Source: Motilibacter aurantiacus
GTDB lineage: Bacteria; Actinomycetota; Actinomycetes; Motilibacterales; Motilibacteraceae
DNA length: 64,000 nucleotides
Assembly (NCBI RefSeq): GCF_011250645.1
Contig: NZ_JAANNO010000015.1
Location: forward strand, 1 to 64,000
Direction: 5' to 3'
In this document: piece after piece, positions 1-8,883 of the stretch
How the letters are laid out: every line of letters starts with the position of its first letter
Position numbering within the stretch: the first letter of the stretch is position 1
Translations under genes and position numbers: made by a program
The notes under the pieces: generated by a model
Seen by the model: only the letters and a program-made list of their open reading frames with translations
Databases searched by the model: none
What the model was told of the DNA's origin: nothing

Positions 1-1
1 C

Positions 2-343
2 GCGACCTACATCTCCTCCGAGGCCGTGACGGTCGAGGTCGACGTCGTGGACGTGCGGTACTTCGCGAAGATCCGCGCGGCGGTGAACGCCTACGTCGCC
101 GACGGCACCACGAGCGCGAAGACCGCGGCCAACGTTCTCGAGCGGCTCGACCGCGCCGAGACAGCGGCGCGGGCCGGGAGCGAGGAGCGGGCGATCGGGT
201 TCCTCGAGCAGTTCATCGCCCGGGTCGAGAACCAGGTGAAGGGCGACGCCGCAGACGTCGCTGCGCGCAACGCCCTGACGGCCGACGCGGCGCTCCTCCT
301 GGCGTACTACCAGGCGATGGAGGACGCCGAGAACGTCGCGTGA
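2..343 (+). CDS. C-terminal end of a secreted protein with a FIMAH domain (5' partial)
   Basis: The reading frame is open from base 2, so this is the tail of a longer protein cut by the window edge. The GTG at 26 is probably internal. The about 80 residues seen match the FIMAH pattern: an all-helical module with a variable AYVADG segment, LLxRLDxAE-like and FxxxVxNQV-like repeats (here VLERLDRAETAA and LEQFIARVENQV) and an alanine-rich end. FIMAH domains usually close large extracellular enzymes or adhesins of Gram-positive bacteria, so the missing part is probably a secreted enzyme or surface protein. A strong terminator follows directly. The family assignment is from pattern memory; the full function cannot be known here. 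Confidence 0.6.
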   Translation, partial: ATYISSEAVTVEVDVVDVRYFAKIRAAVNAYVADGTTSAKTAANVLERLDRAETAARAGSEERAIGFLEQFIARVENQVKGDAADVAARNALTADAALLLAYYQAMEDAENVA

Positions 344-361
344 CCCACTGAGGGCCACGGG

Positions 362-394
362 GGAAGGGCCGCCGGCACCGCCGGCGGCCCTTCC
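362..394 (+). terminator. Rho-independent-type terminator hairpin
   Basis: A perfect 14-bp GC-rich stem (362-375 with 381-394) closes a 5-nt loop 18 nt after the stop of the FIMAH-domain gene. There is no long U tract, as usual in high-GC actinobacteria. Confidence 0.75.
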
Positions 395-423
395 GTCGTC
401 CCCTGCACGTCCCGGAAAAACCA

Positions 424-452
424 AAGACAGCGACAACCGTTTCCATTAGGCT
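424..452 (+). promoter_or_regulatory. Promoter with Zur-type operator
   Basis: The sequence CGACAACCGTTTCCATTA (431-448) resembles the actinobacterial Zur palindrome (TGAAAATnATTTTCA family) and nearly equals the box at 14921. It lies in the 17-bp spacer between AAGACA (424-429, -35-like) and TAGGCT (447-452, -10-like), so a bound repressor would block RNA polymerase. The gene start is 39 nt downstream. Assignment to Zur is inferred from similarity and from the zinc-related neighbours. Confidence 0.6.
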
Positions 453-490
453 CGGCCACTGGCAGGACGGCCCCGAGGAGAGGACCCACC

Positions 491-2533
491 GTGCGGCGAG
501 AGCGCCTGACGCGCCGGCTCATCGGCCTTGCACTGGCTCTGACCGGCTTGTCGGCCGGGCTCCAGTCGGCTGCATCGGCCGCGGAGGACGCGCCGCTCCT
601 GCTGCACAGGGGTCACATCGACCTCTTCGACGTGACCTACGACGCCGAGGCGCGCAACCTCGACCTCCGGGTCAAGGACGACACCAAGCTGTACGCCGAG
701 ACCGCCGTGCTGCGCGAGCCCGAGGACGTCGTGATCCCGGTCGACCCCGCCATCACCACGACCACCGTCCCCGTCGACCCCGACTACGGCTTCCTGGGCG
801 CCGCGGGCCAGCCGATCTACGTGCTGCAGCAGAACGGGCGCAACGCCGACGGCATCCGCCAGCCGTGGCCGGGCTGGGGCGCCGAGACGGTGCCGGGCGG
901 GCTGCTGCAGGACGATTTCGTCGTGCTCGACGTGGACGTCGAGGGCCCGGGCAAGCTGTTCGCGTACTCCAGCGGCGCCGGCGCCCCCCGGGTGTACGTC
1001 GACGGCAACTTCGACTGGCCGGACGACATCGAGACGAACGTCGGCTCACACGTGCACACGAACTGGGCCTTCACCTCCCAGGGCACCTACACCCTGCGGG
1101 TCAGGGCCAAGGCGACCACGGTGGACGGGCGGGCGCTCGTCAGCCCCACCTCGACGTACACCTTCGTCGTGGGAACGCCCGCCGAGCAGCCCCCGCCGCC
1201 CCCGACGACGCTCTCGATCGCCGGGGCGGGCGTGACCTACGCACCGGGCGACCAGGTCGCGCTCGAGGCGCTGCAGCAGCCCGCCACCGAGCTGACCGAG
1301 TACATGTGGGAGTCGCGCCGGCCCGGCGCCGCCGACTTCTCCTCGGTGCTGCTCAGCGGTTCCGGGACGTACGGCTTCCCCGCGCGGCTCGCCGACGACG
1401 GCACGCAGTACCGGGTCTCGCTGCTCGACCGGCACCGTGACGTGGTGGCCGTGTCGGCGCCGGTCAACGTCCGGGTCCGCGAGCCCGGCTCCGGGCAGGT
1501 GCCCGCGGGTGACGCCTGTGCCCAGGACGGCGTCGAGGTGATGACGGAGGGCCATGCCGACCTCGCCCTTCGGCTCCGGGACGACGGAGAGCTCGTCGCC
1601 CAGGTGAAGGACGGGCGAGCCGTCCCCGCGGTGTGGCGTGGCCCGTCACAGGTGGCCTTCAGACTCGACGCGGCGGCGCGCGGGACGGTGTCCCCCCGTG
1701 CCTCCCTGTCCTTCCTCGGCCGTCCCGGCGACCCGGTGTGGACGATCGGCCAAACCCAGCAGGCGGGCGTCCCCTGGCTGGGGTGGAGCACGGACGACGT
1801 CACGTTGACCGACGCCGTCGGCGACGAGATCGGCTGGCGGATGGACCGGGCGCGTGTGACGGGCCCCGGGGACGTCTACCTCTTCCAGTCCGACGCCTTC
1901 GGCAGCGTGCTGCCGCTGCTCGGCACGGGCGCCGGCTGGCCCGCGACGACGACGATCTCGCGCGCCACGCACTCGCACGGCACGTGGGCCTTCACGGCTC
2001 CCGGCCGCTACTCGGTGCCGTTCACCTACACGGCGACGTCCTACGGCCGTGAGACCTCGACCTCGGCCACCCTCACCTTCCTCGTCGGGCCGTGCGCTTC
2101 CGCCACCCCGTCCCCGCAGCCCGGCCCGGGAGCCTCGACCCCGCCGCCGCCCCCTGCCCCTGCGGTGGCCGGGTCCCCGCCGGCACCTCCGTCCCCGGCG
2201 CCCGCCGTCACCCCGCCGCCGGTGACCGTGCAGGACCGCGAGCCGCGCCCGGCCGTGCTGGCTCGCGCCCGGCTGACCGGGACGCCCGTCGTCGGGTCCC
2301 GTCTGACGTGCCGGCCCGCCTTCTCCGGCGGCACCGTGCGCTCCTACCGCTGGCTGCGTGACGGCAGGGCCGTCCAGGGGCGGTCTTCGGCACGCCGGCT
2401 GGTGGCCGCCGACGCAGGGCACCGCATCCGCTGCCGAGTGGTCGTGGCCAACGCGGCCGGCACCGCGTCCTCCCTGTCGCCCACCCGGACGGTGAAGCCG
2501 CGTCCCGAGCGTGCACGGACACGCGTCGGCTGA
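491..2533 (+). CDS. Secreted protein with two choice-of-anchor M (TIGR03769-like) domains and Ig-like domains
   Basis: 680 residues from a GTG start after a GAGGAG ribosome site. Residues 1-31 form a Sec signal peptide (arginines, LIGLALALTGL core, ASA-A cleavage). The first domain (about 38-230) starts with HRGHIDLFDVTYD and contains HVHTNWAF. A linker and Ig-like domain follow (about 235-335). A second domain copy (about 350-545) starts with TEGHADLALRL and contains HSHGTWAF. A Pro-rich linker and a final Ig-like domain (about 590-670) end the protein. Such domains occur in actinobacterial surface proteins encoded with metal-uptake ABC systems, often under Zur. No LPXTG or terminal membrane anchor is visible, so it is probably released or held non-covalently. 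The paired His motifs are candidate zinc ligands (inference). Confidence 0.75.
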   Translation: MRRERLTRRLIGLALALTGLSAGLQSAASAAEDAPLLLHRGHIDLFDVTYDAEARNLDLRVKDDTKLYAETAVLREPEDVVIPVDPAITTTTVPVDPDYGFLGAAGQPIYVLQQNGRNADGIRQPWPGWGAETVPGGLLQDDFVVLDVDVEGPGKLFAYSSGAGAPRVYVDGNFDWPDDIETNVGSHVHTNWAFTSQGTYTLRVRAKATTVDGRALVSPTSTYTFVVGTPAEQPPPPPTTLSIAGAGVTYAPGDQVALEALQQPATELTEYMWESRRPGAADFSSVLLSGSGTYGFPARLADDGTQYRVSLLDRHRDVVAVSAPVNVRVREPGSGQVPAGDACAQDGVEVMTEGHADLALRLRDDGELVAQVKDGRAVPAVWRGPSQVAFRLDAAARGTVSPRASLSFLGRPGDPVWTIGQTQQAGVPWLGWSTDDVTLTDAVGDEIGWRMDRARVTGPGDVYLFQSDAFGSVLPLLGTGAGWPATTTISRATHSHGTWAFTAPGRYSVPFTYTATSYGRETSTSATLTFLVGPCASATPSPQPGPGASTPPPPPAPAVAGSPPAPPSPAPAVTPPPVTVQDREPRPAVLARARLTGTPVVGSRLTCRPAFSGGTVRSYRWLRDGRAVQGRSSARRLVAADAGHRIRCRVVVANAAGTASSLSPTRTVKPRPERARTRVG

Positions 2534-2560
2534 AGCGTGATACCTGAAGAGCGCATTGCT

Positions 2561-2572
2561 GCACGATCGTGC
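2561..2572. promoter_or_regulatory. 12-bp perfect palindrome upstream of the MFS gene
   Basis: GCACGATCGTGC lies in the 149-nt gap between the surface-protein gene and the MFS gene. It does not look like the Zur boxes. It could be a regulator site or a short hairpin; no strong terminator is seen in this gap, so read-through from the upstream Zur-type promoter is possible. Confidence 0.25.
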
Positions 2573-2682
2573 GTGCTTCGGTCCGCGCGTCTCCTCCCGG
2601 GCCCGGCCGCCCCGTACGATGCGGGGACGGCGGGCCGGTCGACGAGGGCAGGGCCGGCACGGAGCGGGCAGAAGGAGCGCGT

Positions 2683-3966
2683 GTGACGGCTGCCCGGCGG
2701 ACGAGCGCGGCGCCGGCAGGGCTGGCCCGATGGGGCATCGTCCGCGAGCTGCGCGCGGCCGAGCCCGTGGTGCGCCTCCTGGTGCTCACCCAGCTGGCGT
2801 TCAACGTCGGCTTCTTCATGGTCCTGCCGTACCTCTCGGTCCACCTCAGCGACGACCTGGGGCTGGCGGCCGCGTCCGTCGGGCTCGCGCTCGGCCTTCG
2901 GACCTTCAGCCAGCAGGGGCTCTTCGTCGTCGGAGGCACGCTCGCGGACAGGTACGGCGTGAAGCCGGTCGTGCTGGTCGGATGCGGCCTGCGGGTGGCC
3001 GGTTTCGCCGGGCTCGCGGCCGCCGACTCGGCACCGGCCGTCTTCGCCGCGACGGCCCTGACCGGGTTCGCCGCCGCGCTGTTCTCGCCCGCGGTGGAGT
3101 CCGCGCTCGCCCTGGAGAGCGGCAAGGCGGAGGCCGCGGGGGGCACCTCCCGGGTCGACGCCTTCGCGCTGTTCTCGGTGGGTGGGCAGATCGGCGCTTT
3201 CACGGGGCCGCTGCTGGGGACCGTGCTGCTCCTCGTGGACTTCCGGGCGGCCTGCGCCGTCGCCGCCTGCGTCTTCGTCCTCATCCTGCTGGCCCACGCG
3301 CGCTGGCTCCCGGCCGCCCCGCCGGCCCACGAGGGCGAGCGCCTGCTCGACGGGTGGGGCGAGGTGCTCGCCAATCGCGCGTTCCTGCTCTTCGCGCTGG
3401 CGTACAGCACCCAGCTCGTGGCGTACAACCAGCTCTACCTGCTCCTCCCGCTCGAGGTCGACCGGGCGTGGGGCTCGCAGGCGCCCCTCGGGTGGCTGTT
3501 CGCCGCGTCCTCGGTGCTCGTGGTCCTCGCACAGCTGCCGGTGACGGCCTGGTGCCGCAGCCGGCCCCTCGGCCGCGTCCTGCCCGGCGGGTTCCTGCTC
3601 ATGGCGGCCGCGTTCGCAGTCGTCGCGGCGACGGTGTCCGCGCAGCGGCAGGGCTGGGTGGGCCTGCTGCCGGCGGCCGCGTTCGTCGTGCTGCTCACGG
3701 TCGGGGAGATGGTCGCGCTGCCGTTCGCCCGGGACCTGGTCCCCCGGCTGGCCGCGGAGCGCCGGCTGGGAACGTACTTCGGCGTCCTGTCCTCGCTGTC
3801 CGGCGTGGCGGTGCTCGGGGCGAGCACGGGGATCGGTGCGCTCGTGCAGTCGACGGACGGGGGCCCGTGGAGCCCGGTTCCCTGGCTGGTCGCCGGCGCC
3901 CTGCCGCTGGTCAGCGCGCTGGCGCTGTCACGGCTGCTGCGGTCCCTGGAGCTCGGCACCCGCTGA
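2683..3966 (+). CDS. MFS drug:H+ antiporter-family exporter (MdtH/CntE-like)
   Basis: 427 residues with about 12 hydrophobic segments. The loop-2/3 motif is recognisable in GGTLADRYGVKP (about residues 85-97). The GTG at 2683 is preferred over the upstream ATG-like starts because AAGGAG lies just upstream and the upstream 38 residues are Arg/Pro/Gly rich without structure. The protein resembles the DHA1-type single-polypeptide exporters found in metallophore (staphylopine-type) clusters. Its 3' end overlaps the convergent permease gene by 39 bp. Next to a Zur-controlled importer, export of a metallophore is an attractive guess, but drug export or import of another solute is possible. Confidence 0.7.
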   Translation: MTAARRTSAAPAGLARWGIVRELRAAEPVVRLLVLTQLAFNVGFFMVLPYLSVHLSDDLGLAAASVGLALGLRTFSQQGLFVVGGTLADRYGVKPVVLVGCGLRVAGFAGLAAADSAPAVFAATALTGFAAALFSPAVESALALESGKAEAAGGTSRVDAFALFSVGGQIGAFTGPLLGTVLLLVDFRAACAVAACVFVLILLAHARWLPAAPPAHEGERLLDGWGEVLANRAFLLFALAYSTQLVAYNQLYLLLPLEVDRAWGSQAPLGWLFAASSVLVVLAQLPVTAWCRSRPLGRVLPGGFLLMAAAFAVVAATVSAQRQGWVGLLPAAAFVVLLTVGEMVALPFARDLVPRLAAERRLGTYFGVLSSLSGVAVLGASTGIGALVQSTDGGPWSPVPWLVAGALPLVSALALSRLLRSLELGTR

Positions 3967-5781
3967 GCGGGAGCGCCAGCGGCGAGGAAGGCCCGGTGCC
4001 AGGGCGGAGGCGCTCACCGCCAGGACCGACAGGGCGACGAGCGACAGGGCCGGCGCGACCACCACCCACGGAGCCCGCTCGACGTAGGGCATGCCCTCGG
4101 CGAGCACCAGGCCCCAGTCCGGGGTGGGGGGTTGCGGGCCCAGCCCCAGGAACCCCAGCCCGGCGAGCGCGAGCGCGACGCCCGGCAGGCGCAGGAAGGC
4201 GTTGCGCAGCACCGGCCCGGCCACCATCGGCAGCACGTGGGCCAACAGCACCCGCATCCTGCCGACTCCCAGCACGGGGAGCACGCGCACGTGCGGCTGC
4301 GCGACGGCCTCGGCGACGAGCGCGCCCGTGTGCGAGGCCAGGGGCGCCCAGCTGACCAGCAGCACGGCCACCGCCGCGCCGGTGGACGACGGCCCGGTCA
4401 GCGCGGCGACGAACAGCCCGGCGAGGACCGGGGGCGCGGCGTTGGCGACCTCGACCGGCCCGGCGGTGACGTTCGGCAGCAGGCCCGCGAGCAGCCCCAC
4501 GACGTACGCCGCGAGGCACACGGCGACGGCGGTGGCGATGGTGGAGCCCGCCCCCTGCCCCAGCCGGGCCAGCAGGTCCCGTCCCGACGCGTCCGCCCCC
4601 AGCAGGAGGTCGCCCGACGGGCCGGCCAGCCGGCCGCGGTCAGCGGCGTAGGGGTCGCCGGCCAGCCCGCCGAGGACCAGGGCGGCCAGCAGCAGCAGCG
4701 CGGTCAGCGGGACGAGCCGGTCACGGCGGCGGACGACGTGGCCGGAGGAGGGGATGACCAGCCCGCCCGCCCGGGCCGCTCGGCCCAGCACCGCCCGACG
4801 GGTCACGTCGGTCGCGACACCGAGCAGGGCGCCGAGGGCGATGAGCAGGAGCATCCCGGCCTGCAGCACCGGCAGGTCCTGGGTCTGGGCCGCGCCCAGG
4901 GTGGCGCGCCCCAGCCCCGGGATGGCGAACACCCGCTCGACGGCGACCGCTCCACCTACCAGCCCGACGACCACCAGCCCGACCTGAGGGAGGACGGGGG
5001 GGACGGCGCGCAGCAGCAGCCCGCGGGCCAGCGCCGCCCGCGGCGCTCCTGCCGCCGTCCAGGTGGTCACCCACGTCTCGGCGCCGCTGGTCGCGACCGC
5101 GTCCGCGACCAGCCGCCCGACCAGGCCGCCCGCAGGCAGGCCCATCGCCAGCGCGGGCAGGACGGCGCTCGACGGCCCGTCCCAGCCGTACGGGGGCAGC
5201 AGCCCCAGCCAGACGGACACCCCGACGAGCAACGCCGTGGCCAGCAGGAACTCCGGCAGCGCTGTCAGCGCGGCGGCGACGGCACCGGAGGTGCGGCGAG
5301 GCGCGCCCCGCAGGACGCCGCGCAGGGAGGGCACGACCAGCAGCGCCGCGACGGCGAGGACGACCACGAAGGAGAAGGCCATGAGCGTGACCGACACGCC
5401 GAGGGCGGAGAGCGCTCCCGGCAGCACCTGCGCCCCGCTGACCCAGGACGTGCCGAAGTCGCCGCGCAGCACGTCGGAGGCCCAACGCCCGAGCAGGGCG
5501 AGCGGCCCGTCCGCGAGCCCGAGCTGCTCCCGCACGGCCGCGAGCGCCTCGGGCGTGGCCTCCTGGTCCGCGGAGCGCCCGCGCAGCACGGTCAGGGCCG
5601 GGTCGCGTCCGGAGAGCCAGGGCAGCAGCCCGACGACGGCGACGACGGCGAGGACCGTCAGCACCCGGGACAGCAGCCGGACCGCCGACGCGGCCCGTCG
5701 CTCGCGTCGGCGCGGCTGCATCGTCCGGGACGGGGGGCTCGCCGCGGGAGGCAGCGTGACCGCGGGCACCGTGGGGGTCAC
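3928..5781 (-). CDS. Fused double permease of a peptide/nickel-type ABC importer (DppB-DppC fusion)
   Basis: 617 residues, about twice the normal permease length. The N-terminal half (about 35-335) has the DppB layout: one early membrane helix, an extracellular stretch with GDFGTSWVSG, then helices ending in a permease loop near AAGAPRAALARGLLLRAVPP. The C-terminal half (about 350-600) has the DppC layout with GDPYAADR, LLGADASGRDLLARL and the second permease loop around VLPVLGVGRMRVLLAHVLP, followed by LAGLGFLGLGP. Fusion of the two subunits into one chain is uncommon. Its GTG start overlaps the stop of the binding-protein gene (GTGA), so the two are translationally coupled. Confidence 0.85.
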   Translation of the reverse strand: MTPTVPAVTLPPAASPPSRTMQPRRRERRAASAVRLLSRVLTVLAVVAVVGLLPWLSGRDPALTVLRGRSADQEATPEALAAVREQLGLADGPLALLGRWASDVLRGDFGTSWVSGAQVLPGALSALGVSVTLMAFSFVVVLAVAALLVVPSLRGVLRGAPRRTSGAVAAALTALPEFLLATALLVGVSVWLGLLPPYGWDGPSSAVLPALAMGLPAGGLVGRLVADAVATSGAETWVTTWTAAGAPRAALARGLLLRAVPPVLPQVGLVVVGLVGGAVAVERVFAIPGLGRATLGAAQTQDLPVLQAGMLLLIALGALLGVATDVTRRAVLGRAARAGGLVIPSSGHVVRRRDRLVPLTALLLLAALVLGGLAGDPYAADRGRLAGPSGDLLLGADASGRDLLARLGQGAGSTIATAVAVCLAAYVVGLLAGLLPNVTAGPVEVANAAPPVLAGLFVAALTGPSSTGAAVAVLLVSWAPLASHTGALVAEAVAQPHVRVLPVLGVGRMRVLLAHVLPMVAGPVLRNAFLRLPGVALALAGLGFLGLGPQPPTPDWGLVLAEGMPYVERAPWVVVAPALSLVALSVLAVSASALAPGLPRRWRSRSAGAELQGPQQP

Positions 5782-7286
5782 CCTGCGGTGGTCTCGGCCG
5801 TGATGAGCTGGCGCTCGCGCGGGTCACGGGCGACGCCGGAGAAGTCGCCGGACTCGCCCTGGATGACCCGTTCGTGCAGCATCGGGATCGCGGCGTCGGA
5901 CTCGAGGATCAGCCGCTCGGCCTCCAGGGTGGCCGCCCGGCGCGCGTCGCCCGTACCGGCGGCCGACGCCTTGCGCAGCGCGGCATCGATCTCGGGGTCG
6001 CACAGCTGGGCGATGTTGAAGGAGCCGTCGCAGGCGAAGTCGGAGTACATGTACGCGACGGGGTCGCCGGAGTCCAGCACGGTGGCCCGGGACAGGATGA
6101 ACGCGTCGAAGTCGCCGGCCAGCGCGTCGGCCTCGATCTGGGCGTACTCGCGCACCTCCTGGCGCACCCGGAAGCCGGCGGCCTCCAGCTGCTGCTCCAG
6201 CTGCACGGCGACCTCCGGCAGCTCCGCCCGGTCGGTGAAGGTGGCGAGGACGATCTCGGCGCCGGCCGGGTCGGCGGCGGGCCGCTCGCTGCGCGCGGGC
6301 CGCCCCTCGGCAGCCCACGGCAGCGCCGGCCCCAGCAGCCCCTCGGCCACGTCGGCGCGGCCCTCGTACACGTTCTCCACGATCGTCTCGCGCTGCACGG
6401 CGCCCCGGGCAGCGGCGCGCATCCCGGCGTCCGCGAAGACGCCCCGCTCGGTGTTGAGGTACAGCGTGTTGGTCCGGGGCATCGGCACCTCGAACACCTG
6501 CTCGGGCTCGAGCAGCGACGCCTGCGAGACCGGGACCGCCTCGACCACGTCCGCGGCCCCCGTCCGCAGTGCTGCGGCGCGCGCCGTGCCGTCCGGCACG
6601 AAGTCGACGTCGATGCCCGCGACCCTGGCCCGCTCGCCCCAGTAGCCGTCGAACCGGTTGAGCGTCGCGCCCACGGTCCCGTCGACGGCCACCAGCTCGA
6701 AGGGCCCGGTCCCGTGGCCGACCGGGTCGACGGTGCCGTCCGGCCCGTACGCGGCGGCCGCCAGGATCGACAGCTGGGGGCTGGACATCCGCTGCGGCAC
6801 CAACGGGTCGGCATCGCCGGTGCGGACGAGCACCGCCTCGCCCGGCGCGGCGGGGTCGGGCTGCGCCGTGAGCTCGACACCGTCGAGGATGCGCGGCTTG
6901 GGGCTCGCCTTCGTCGCGGCGGTGAGCACGGCGGCGACGTGTTCTGCCGTCAGGGGCGTCCCGTCGTGGAAGGTCACGCCCTGGCGCACCTCGAAGCGCC
7001 ACGTACGGGGGTCGACCTGCTCCCACGCGGTCGCGAGCGCGGGCTGCGCGTCCCCGGCCTCGTCGAGGACGACGAGCGTCTCGGCGGTGGACCAGCGGGA
7101 GAGCTTGAACGCGTCGTCGCTGAACGGGGTGAGCCCGGAGCGGGGCGGCTGCAGCATGGCGACACTGATGCGCTCGCCCGACGCGGTGGGAGCGGCGCCG
7201 TCGGGCTCGTCCGCCGAGGAGGAGAAGCAGCCGCTGAGGAGCAGGGCGGTCATGCCGATCGCGGGCAGGGCGTAGCGGGAGTTCAC
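5778..7286 (-). CDS. Solute-binding lipoprotein, family 5 (peptide/nickel/metallophore type)
   Basis: 502 residues from a GTG start. A lipoprotein signal ends in the lipobox LLSG-C with Cys20. The mature protein has SBP family 5 hallmarks: WRFEVRQGVTFHDGTPLTAEHV (about 105-126), GTGPFELV and a late MYSDFACDGS segment. Family members bind peptides, nickel-heme, or opine metallophores such as staphylopine. In this operon (two ATPases, this protein, a fused permease) behind a Zur-type box, a zinc complex or zincophore is the most likely ligand. The gene is followed directly by the permease with a 4-nt overlap. The ligand cannot be read from sequence alone. Confidence 0.85.
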   Translation of the reverse strand: MNSRYALPAIGMTALLLSGCFSSSADEPDGAAPTASGERISVAMLQPPRSGLTPFSDDAFKLSRWSTAETLVVLDEAGDAQPALATAWEQVDPRTWRFEVRQGVTFHDGTPLTAEHVAAVLTAATKASPKPRILDGVELTAQPDPAAPGEAVLVRTGDADPLVPQRMSSPQLSILAAAAYGPDGTVDPVGHGTGPFELVAVDGTVGATLNRFDGYWGERARVAGIDVDFVPDGTARAAALRTGAADVVEAVPVSQASLLEPEQVFEVPMPRTNTLYLNTERGVFADAGMRAAARGAVQRETIVENVYEGRADVAEGLLGPALPWAAEGRPARSERPAADPAGAEIVLATFTDRAELPEVAVQLEQQLEAAGFRVRQEVREYAQIEADALAGDFDAFILSRATVLDSGDPVAYMYSDFACDGSFNIAQLCDPEIDAALRKASAAGTGDARRAATLEAERLILESDAAIPMLHERVIQGESGDFSGVARDPRERQLITAETTAG

Positions 7287-7323
7287 GGAGTCCTCCGGAC
7301 GAGGGGGAGCGGGTGGGGCGAGC

Positions 7324-8064
7324 TCAGGGCAGGGCGGGCAGGGCCGTGACCAGAGCTCTGGACGACGGGTGCTGCGGGGCGCGGAGCAGCTGCCGGGTGG
7401 GCGCGTCCTCGACGACCCGGCCCTCGGCGAGCACGACGGTGCGGGCGCAGAGCGCGGCGACTGCTGCCACGTCGTGGGACACGAGCACCAGGGCGGTGCC
7501 CTGACGCTCGAACGCCGCGCGCAGGGAGGCCAGGACCTGGGCCCGCAGGGGCAGGTCAAGGCCGCTCACCGGCTCGTCGGCCAGCAGCAGGGAGGGCCGG
7601 AGGACCAGTGCCCGGGCGAGGGCCACCCGCTGCGCCTGGCCGCCGGACAGCTGGGGAGCGCGGGCGTCGCGCAGGCCGCCCGGGAGGTCGACGGCGTCGA
7701 GCGCGTCGTCGACGAGAGCGCGCTCACGCCGGCGCTCGTCAGGGGTGCCCAGGCGTCGCACGGGCAGCGCGACGAGCTCGCGGACCGTTCTGCGCGGGTC
7801 GAGCGTGGAGGCGGGGTCCTGCGGCACGTACTGGACGAGGCGGCGGAACCAGCCCAGCCGGCGCGGGGAGCCGGGGCGGACCTGCCGCCCGTGGCACGTC
7901 ACGGTGCCGGCGTCGGGCGGCTCGAGGGCGAGCAGGGTGCGCAGCAGCGTCGTCTTCCCCGCGCCGGACTCGCCGACGACGCCGAGGCGCTCTCCGTCGG
8001 CCACGGCCAGGTCGACGTCGCGCAGCAGCCGCAGCGACAGGCCCTCGCAGCGCAGCAGCGTCAT
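7324..8064 (-). CDS. ABC importer ATPase (DppF-type)
   Basis: 246 residues with Walker A GESGAGKT (31-38), Q-loop region QYVPQDPASTLDP, signature LSGGQ (139-143), Walker B LLLADEP (159-165) and the switch His in LVSHDV. It lacks the C-terminal oligopeptide-transporter extension with conserved cysteines that is seen in the second transporter of this window. The ATG start overlaps the stop of the first ATPase (ATGA), so both subunits are likely made in equal amounts to form the heterodimer driving the fused permease. Confidence 0.85.
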   Translation of the reverse strand: MTLLRCEGLSLRLLRDVDLAVADGERLGVVGESGAGKTTLLRTLLALEPPDAGTVTCHGRQVRPGSPRRLGWFRRLVQYVPQDPASTLDPRRTVRELVALPVRRLGTPDERRRERALVDDALDAVDLPGGLRDARAPQLSGGQAQRVALARALVLRPSLLLADEPVSGLDLPLRAQVLASLRAAFERQGTALVLVSHDVAAVAALCARTVVLAEGRVVEDAPTRQLLRAPQHPSSRALVTALPALP

Positions 8065-8846
8065 CGCGCCTCCGCCGCCGCGTACAGGTGGGCCCCGACC
8101 GTTCGGGCAGCGGCGACCAGCTCGCGCGTGCGCTCGTGGCGGGGGCTCGCGAGAACGTCCTCGACCGGCGCGTGCTCCACGACGCGGCCGTCGGAGAGGA
8201 CGACGAGCTCCTCGCAGAGGCTCGCGGCGACGGCGACGTCGTGGGTGACGAAGAGCAGGGCCCGGCCGGTGCCGCGCCCCGTCCGCTCGCGGAGCAGGCT
8301 CACGACGCCCGCCTGGGTGACCACGTCGAGCGCGGTCGTCGGCTCGTCCGCCACGAGCAGCGGCGAGGGGGTCATCAGGGCCAGGGCGAGGCACACGCGC
8401 TGCCGCATGCCGCCCGACAGCTCCGACGGCAGCGCCTCCGCGACGCGTCCGGGGTCGCGGAAGCCCAGGGACCCGAGGGCGTCGAGGACGCGGGCGCGGG
8501 CGGAGGCACGGGTGCCGCCCAGGGGCAGGGCCAGCTGGCGGCCGACGGGCTGGAGCGGGTGCAGGGCCCCGGCGGAGTCCTGACGCACCACACCCGGGCG
8601 GGCGTCCGGCGGGCGCCGGGCCGCGGGGAGCCCCAGGATCTCGGCGCCGGCCAGCCGCACGCTGCCGGTGGCCCGGAGGGCGGGTGGCAGCAGCCCGAGG
8701 ACCGCCGCGACGGTCAGGGACTTGCCCGACCCGGAGGCGCCGAGGACGCCGACCCGGCGCTCGGGCTCGACCACGAGGTCGACCCCGTGCAGCAGACGGC
8801 CGTCGGCGCTGTCGACGCGGAGTGCGCGGACGTCGAGGAGGGGCAC
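8061..8846 (-). CDS. ABC importer ATPase (DppD-type), first gene of the Zur-type operon
   Basis: 261 residues with Walker A GASGSGKS (36-43), signature LSGGM (143-147), Walker B LLVADEP (163-169) and switch His in VTHDV. I chose the GTG at 8846 because GGAGGAGGG sits about 8 nt upstream. An ATG at 8885 would overlap the promoter -10. The gene opens the operon 8846-3928 (ATPase, ATPase, binding protein, fused permease). Confidence 0.85.
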   Translation of the reverse strand: MPLLDVRALRVDSADGRLLHGVDLVVEPERRVGVLGASGSGKSLTVAAVLGLLPPALRATGSVRLAGAEILGLPAARRPPDARPGVVRQDSAGALHPLQPVGRQLALPLGGTRASARARVLDALGSLGFRDPGRVAEALPSELSGGMRQRVCLALALMTPSPLLVADEPTTALDVVTQAGVVSLLRERTGRGTGRALLFVTHDVAVAASLCEELVVLSDGRVVEHAPVEDVLASPRHERTRELVAAARTVGAHLYAAAEAR

Positions 8847-8883
8847 GTCCTGATCCCTCCTCCTTCGGCCGATGACACCGAGC

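Noticed and set aside
4132-6645. 837-codon open frame opposite the importer genes
   Set aside because: Gln/Arg/Gly-rich shadow with no recognisable protein pattern.
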